Below are positions 60,188 through 64,000 of a stretch of DNA of 64,000 bases, piece by piece. A model generated the notes under the pieces. It worked only from the letters and a program-made list of their open reading frames with translations, had not been told where the DNA came from and did no database searches. The stretch lies in NCBI RefSeq assembly GCF_026341825.1, contig NZ_JAPENY010000003.1, positions 496,001 through 560,000 of the forward strand, in the 5' to 3' direction. How positions within the stretch are numbered: the stretch's first letter is position 1; the number at the start of each line of letters is the position of its first letter. The translations under genes and the position numbers were made by a program. Source of the stretch: Streptomyces sp. NBC_00620. GTDB lineage: Bacteria > Actinomycetota > Actinomycetes > Streptomycetales > Streptomycetaceae.

Positions 60188-61270
60188 TCAGGGTTCGATG
60201 ACGTTAATGCGGGAGATCGTCACGGCGAGGTTCGGGTCGAAGTCCTTCGTTCCGCCGACCGCAAGCATGCCCTTGCCACCGCGGTTCGGGTTGCCGCCCT
60301 CGTATCCGATCAGGGGAATGCGGAAGGAGGGGAGAACGCCCGGGGCGACGAGCAGTTTCGGATCCGGAACCAGGGAGAGCCTGGGCACCTTGAAGGAGAC
60401 GATGTCCGGCACGTCCGTGTCGGTGACGTCGTGGTGGTAGGTGGGATGGAGTGCCTTGAAGGCCAGGTCGTCGCGGTCGACCTTCACGCGGAAGGGTGTC
60501 ACGAAGCTGAAGACCGCGTCCGCCGTCGGAGCCTTCGGTCCCTTGTTGCCGACATACACGCGCAGCGGGCTCGTCGAGCCGGCCTTGAGTCGCGGCTGGA
60601 GGTAGGTGAAGTAGAGGTTGACCAGGTTCGCGTCGTCGGGGGCCGTCGGCAGTGCCGGGACGTCCTGGGCGATGGTGGCGACCGCCTCGTTGCTGATGAG
60701 TTCGGTGTCCCCAGTAGTCGGGGCGAATGCCTGGAAGAAGTCGAAGAACTGCGGTCCGTTCGGCACGCTCTTCACGCTCACCGAGAAGGCGGCTGCTTCA
60801 CGGCGGGCGGTCAGTTCTGATGCGGGGATCCGACAGCGGATCATCTCGGGAATGTTCGGGGCCGGGTTGTGGACGATGTAGCTGCTCTCGTACCCGGTGG
60901 GCAGCCCGTCGAAGTTCACGTAGTAGGGCGTGATCAGGTAGACGTACACGTCGCCGGTGACGTCGGCGTAGCCGGAGTTGCCGATCCTCACCTTCGCCGT
61001 GCCCTTGCCCTCGGCACTCAGGACCACGCTCTCGAGCGCGACGTACACGTTCGGTGCGTCCGCTCGGGCCCGACCGGACGCACTGCCCTGGTACGCGTGT
61101 GCCGGAGCCGCGTCCAGCGCGGCCGCCCCGCCCGTGACAAGAGCGGACATGCCGACAGCCTTCAGCAGAGACCTGCGCCCCAAAGCGCCCTGACCGTCTG
61201 CGTGGTGATGGTTCAACAGAAGCCTCCGTGCGTGTCCACGCCCGGCACGTTTGCCGGACATCGCGAGCAC
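60188..61270 (-). CDS. Tat-exported protein of unknown function
   Basis: A 360-residue protein I cannot assign to a family. GRRSLLKAVG at 31-40 and a signal cleavage site after APAHA (near residue 59) mark it as a Tat substrate. The mature part has mostly beta-strand character with two similar halves: GKGTAKVRIGNSGYADVTGD and STSPLRVYVGNKGPKAPTAD, each followed by a YLITPYYVNFDG or FSFVTPFRVKVD segment. This suggests a repeated domain. GTG 61270 has GAGG five bases upstream; ATG 61261 is an alternative. It is 8 bases before the GH5 gene. Confidence 0.8.
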   Translation of the reverse strand: MLAMSGKRAGRGHARRLLLNHHHADGQGALGRRSLLKAVGMSALVTGGAAALDAAPAHAYQGSASGRARADAPNVYVALESVVLSAEGKGTAKVRIGNSGYADVTGDVYVYLITPYYVNFDGLPTGYESSYIVHNPAPNIPEMIRCRIPASELTARREAAAFSVSVKSVPNGPQFFDFFQAFAPTTGDTELISNEAVATIAQDVPALPTAPDDANLVNLYFTYLQPRLKAGSTSPLRVYVGNKGPKAPTADAVFSFVTPFRVKVDRDDLAFKALHPTYHHDVTDTDVPDIVSFKVPRLSLVPDPKLLVAPGVLPSFRIPLIGYEGGNPNRGGKGMLAVGGTKDFDPNLAVTISRINVIEP

Positions 61271-61303
61271 CGTATCCTCTGAATTGACACATAAAGTCTG
61301 CTA

Positions 61304-63883
61304 TCACCCGGTCAGAGCAGGTGTTTCCTTCTCGGCCTCCACCAGACCATGCCGGGTCGCCTCCCAGTAGAAGCGGCGGCTGGGGCGCGCCAGTTGGACC
61401 AGGGCCCGGTAGCCGGCGGCGGCGAGGAGCATCCAGTACGCGGGACCGGTGATCAGAGTGGGGACCGCCGCGACGAGGCGGCGGACCGTTGCTCCTGCCG
61501 CCTGATGGGACAGTGCCAGCAGGACGCCGGTCACGCAGAGGGCCAGCGAGAGGCCGTGCAGGTCGGCGGGCAGGAGCCGGTTGCCCAGTCCTGGTACGAA
61601 GAGTGAGACCACGCTCAGTGCCCAGCCCAGGGGATTGAGCAGCATACACAGCAGCGGGAGGCCCAGGGTGAGCTGGAGGCCGATGAATCCGGCCGTGCCC
61701 AGTTCGCGGTGGAGCCGCATGGGTCTGCGCATGTGGACCAGCCAGGTCTGGATGTGTCCCTTCATCCAGCGACTCCGTTGGCGCAGCCAGTTGCCGAGGT
61801 GGCTGTTGGCCTCCTCCTCGGTGACCGAGGCCAGCGGGCGGACCTGCCAGCCGCGCCGGGCGATACGGATGCCCAGGTCGGCGTCCTCGGTGAGGTTGTG
61901 CGGGTCCCAGGCGCCCAGCTCGCACAGGGCGGCCGTGCGGAAGTGGTTGGAGGTGCCGCCCAGCAGGATCGGGAAGCCCAGCCGGTACAGGCCGGGCAGG
62001 ATCAGGCTGTACCGGGTGGCGTACTCCATGGCGAAGCATTCGGTGAGCCAATTGGTGCCGGGGTTCCAGTACTGCAACTCGGCTTGCAGGCACATCACTT
62101 CGGCGGGCGCCGAGGAGAACGCGCCGACTGCGGCCTTCAGCTGGCCGGGGTCAGGGCGGTCCTCGGCGTCGTAGATGACGCACAGTTCCCCGGTGGCCCG
62201 CCGCAGCGCCAGGTTGCACGCCTTGGGTTTGGTGCGGGGCATCGACGGGGTGATCAGACAGGTCTCGAAGTGGTCCGGCACGACGAGGGAGTCCAGGACG
62301 TCGCGGGTCCGTCGGTCGTCCTCCTCGATGGTGAGCAGGATCTGCAGCCGGTCGGCCGGGTAGTCCAGCCGGGCCAGGTGAGTGACGAGGTCGGGCAGGA
62401 CTTCGGCTTCCTCGTACAGCGGGACCAGGACGGTGTAGGAGGGCAGGTCCTCCCGGGCCGACGTGCTGGACGGAGCGGTCTGCCTGCGCCGGTCGCGCGC
62501 ACCCAGCAGCACGACCAGCGTATTCGTGGCCACCACCAGGAGATTGGCGCAGACCAGAGCCAGCATCACCCCGCGGACCCACGTCAGACCGGACGGTCCG
62601 ACACCCGTGAGCACATGGAGGGCCAGTGCCGCGACCGGCAGCCCCAGACAGGCGGCGAGCACCTGACACTGGGGCCGCGTCAGCAGCGTTCCGGCACTCA
62701 GTTCCGCGGGCAGGGGACGCAAGAACTCCCCGGCCTCGACCCTGAGCACCGGTGCAGGGGCCGCTTCGGTCGTCCTGGGGCGAGGTGCCGGCAGGGCACT
62801 TCCTTCCTTCCTGCCCGGCGGCAGCCATCCCTGCCACGACGGACGGCGCGCTCCGCGCAGGAAGTGCGATTCGAACCCGTACCAGGACAGGGCGGACACC
62901 GCATAGCTCAGCGTGATGACGACGGCGGTGCACGACCACGGTTGGTCGGAGAGCGACAGGAACTCGGTGACGGCGGCGAGGATCGGCAACTGGTAGAGAT
63001 ACATGCCGTAGCTGATCCGGCCGGTGAAACGCAGAGGCCGACACCCCAGGATCCGGCTCAGCGTGCCCCGGGGGCGCAGCACCAGTGCCGCGATCAGGAC
63101 GGCGGCCAGGGCCGCCATCGACGGCAGCCGCAGCGCCAACGGCATCTCCGCCCACCCCACGTACACGGCCACGGCCACCAGAGGCCACGCAGCCCCCTGC
63201 GCACCGAGGGGGCGGGTCAGCCACCCCTGGCGCAGGGCGAGGGCGGCCAGGCAGCCGATCAGTAGCTCCGCCGTGCGCAGGTAGGGGCTGAAGTACCCGT
63301 CGTTCGCCATGAACATCTGGTCGTTCCCGGCCAGCACATCAACCAGGAACCACACCGCCGCACCGGTCAGCACCAGACGCAGAACGGCCGGAAGCCTCAG
63401 CAGGAGGCCAAGGGCGAGCGGCCACAGGAGATAGAACTGCTCTTCCTGCGCCAGCGTCCACGTCGGCGTGAGCGGGCCGAACTCACCCAGGCCCGCCGCG
63501 ACGACCCAGTTGGCGCCGAAGGACAGCGCCACGGCGGCATACCGGACGGAACCGACCACCACGGCGTACACCACCAGCAAAGCGAAGAGCGCGGGCAGCA
63601 GGCGCCGGGCTCGGCGCAGATAGAACGCCCGCAGTCGCACCCTGCCCGTCGCGTCCCACTCCGCACACAGGCCCCGGGTGATCAGGAACCCGGAGAGCGC
63701 GAAGAAGATGTCCACGCCCAGGTAGCCCCATCTCACGACACCAAGGTGGTTGAGCAGAACGAGGAGTACGGCGATCCCGCGCAGACCGTCCAGGGCAGGG
63801 AGCCGTTCCGGTCTCGGGTTCGTCTTCTGTTCCGGATTGCCGACCTGCGGCGCAAGTGCGAGACCGCCCGAGGTCATCCCCAT
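61304..63883 (-). CDS. Fused acyltransferase-3 / GT2 glycosyltransferase
   Basis: An 859-residue membrane protein with two parts. Residues 25-350 form an acyltransferase-3 domain of about 10 helices (LPALDGLRGIAVLLVLLNHL, GVDIFFALSGFLITRGL). Residues 485-800 form a processive GT2 domain: VLVPLYEEAEVLPDL, then DAED at 572-575, TEDAD at 665-669 and QRSRW at 702-706, the set seen in cellulose and related synthases. Several C-terminal helices follow. It should make and acylate, or link, a surface polysaccharide. ATG 63883 has GGAG five bases away. The Tat protein and GH5 genes follow. Confidence 0.88.
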   Translation of the reverse strand: MGMTSGGLALAPQVGNPEQKTNPRPERLPALDGLRGIAVLLVLLNHLGVVRWGYLGVDIFFALSGFLITRGLCAEWDATGRVRLRAFYLRRARRLLPALFALLVVYAVVVGSVRYAAVALSFGANWVVAAGLGEFGPLTPTWTLAQEEQFYLLWPLALGLLLRLPAVLRLVLTGAAVWFLVDVLAGNDQMFMANDGYFSPYLRTAELLIGCLAALALRQGWLTRPLGAQGAAWPLVAVAVYVGWAEMPLALRLPSMAALAAVLIAALVLRPRGTLSRILGCRPLRFTGRISYGMYLYQLPILAAVTEFLSLSDQPWSCTAVVITLSYAVSALSWYGFESHFLRGARRPSWQGWLPPGRKEGSALPAPRPRTTEAAPAPVLRVEAGEFLRPLPAELSAGTLLTRPQCQVLAACLGLPVAALALHVLTGVGPSGLTWVRGVMLALVCANLLVVATNTLVVLLGARDRRRQTAPSSTSAREDLPSYTVLVPLYEEAEVLPDLVTHLARLDYPADRLQILLTIEEDDRRTRDVLDSLVVPDHFETCLITPSMPRTKPKACNLALRRATGELCVIYDAEDRPDPGQLKAAVGAFSSAPAEVMCLQAELQYWNPGTNWLTECFAMEYATRYSLILPGLYRLGFPILLGGTSNHFRTAALCELGAWDPHNLTEDADLGIRIARRGWQVRPLASVTEEEANSHLGNWLRQRSRWMKGHIQTWLVHMRRPMRLHRELGTAGFIGLQLTLGLPLLCMLLNPLGWALSVVSLFVPGLGNRLLPADLHGLSLALCVTGVLLALSHQAAGATVRRLVAAVPTLITGPAYWMLLAAAGYRALVQLARPSRRFYWEATRHGLVEAEKETPALTG

Positions 63884-64000
63884 GCCACTCCGTTCACTGC
63901 GGACAAGATGTCGTCAACGCGAACAACGAACGAATTGGACAAAAGGGTCGCCCAGCTGATCGCGTGTGACTCGCACACCCGAAGCTTGAGGAGGACTGAT
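63884..64000. other. Upstream region and possible next gene start at edge
   Basis: The final bases TTGAGGAGGACTGAT contain a GAGGAGG ribosome site on the plus strand; if the next base is G, an ATG would start there. A divergent plus-strand gene probably begins at the window edge. Confidence 0.4.

Noticed and set aside
1..64000. CRISPR array, tRNA, rRNA, transposon or plasmid origin
   Set aside because: No regular spacer-repeat series, tRNA-like structure, rRNA sequence or transposase was seen. The tandem repeats found are too few and lack unique spacers.

Overview
The window looks like chromosomal DNA of a Streptomyces or close relative. It is very GC-rich with G/C-ending codons, GTG and TTG starts, ATGA/GTGA stop-start overlaps, Tat-type signal peptides, and families typical of the genus (GAF-ANTAR proteins, DUF5994, SpoIIE phosphatases, an srs phenolic-lipid operon). 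No rRNA, tRNA, CRISPR array, transposase or origin was seen. Calls rest on reading translations and motifs; no database search was run.

Layout. 1-3328: end of an L-rhamnose catabolic operon (aldolase/dehydrogenase, rhamnulokinase). 3400-6298: lutABC lactate oxidation. 6321-10797: an osmoprotectant (betaine/choline type) ABC transporter split over both strands around an unknown four-TM protein. 10959-13064: a MacB/FtsX-type ABC exporter. 13445-27197: a signalling and stress island with a STAS protein, three ANTAR proteins, an acetyltransferase, a frameshifted CsbD gene, a PRC-barrel protein, three DUF5994 paralogues, a fatty acid desaturase, a lipoprotein, a lactonase remnant, a SpoIIE phosphatase and an MFS exporter.

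27369-44986 is an aromatic-catabolism region. A TetR/MFS pair shares a two-site operator region. After a DUF2993 protein and two more TetR genes comes cluster A (30347-35931: VOC dioxygenase, FAH-family hydrolase, flavin hydroxylase, broken acetoacetyl-CoA synthetase), bracketed by two similar TetR genes. Cluster B (36718-44986) encodes a full meta-cleavage route: flavin hydroxylase, extradiol dioxygenase, C-C hydrolase, hydratase, aldolase and acylating acetaldehyde dehydrogenase, plus a decarboxylase-like amidohydrolase. A typical Streptomyces dispersed repeat sits inside its plus-strand operon.

45002-50371: a MOSC protein, an M24 peptidase remnant, and srsABC-type phenolic-lipid genes opposite a UbiA prenyltransferase. 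50685-58244: a fructan-use locus (secreted GH32, ABC importer without its own ATPase, intracellular GH32, LacI regulator) with recognisable operators. 59079-63883: a probable surface-polysaccharide locus with a GH5 endoglucanase, an unrecognised Tat-exported protein and an 859-residue acyltransferase-3/GT2 fusion. This last locus is the best candidate for an undescribed system. Gene decay is also frequent: four broken or partial genes were found.
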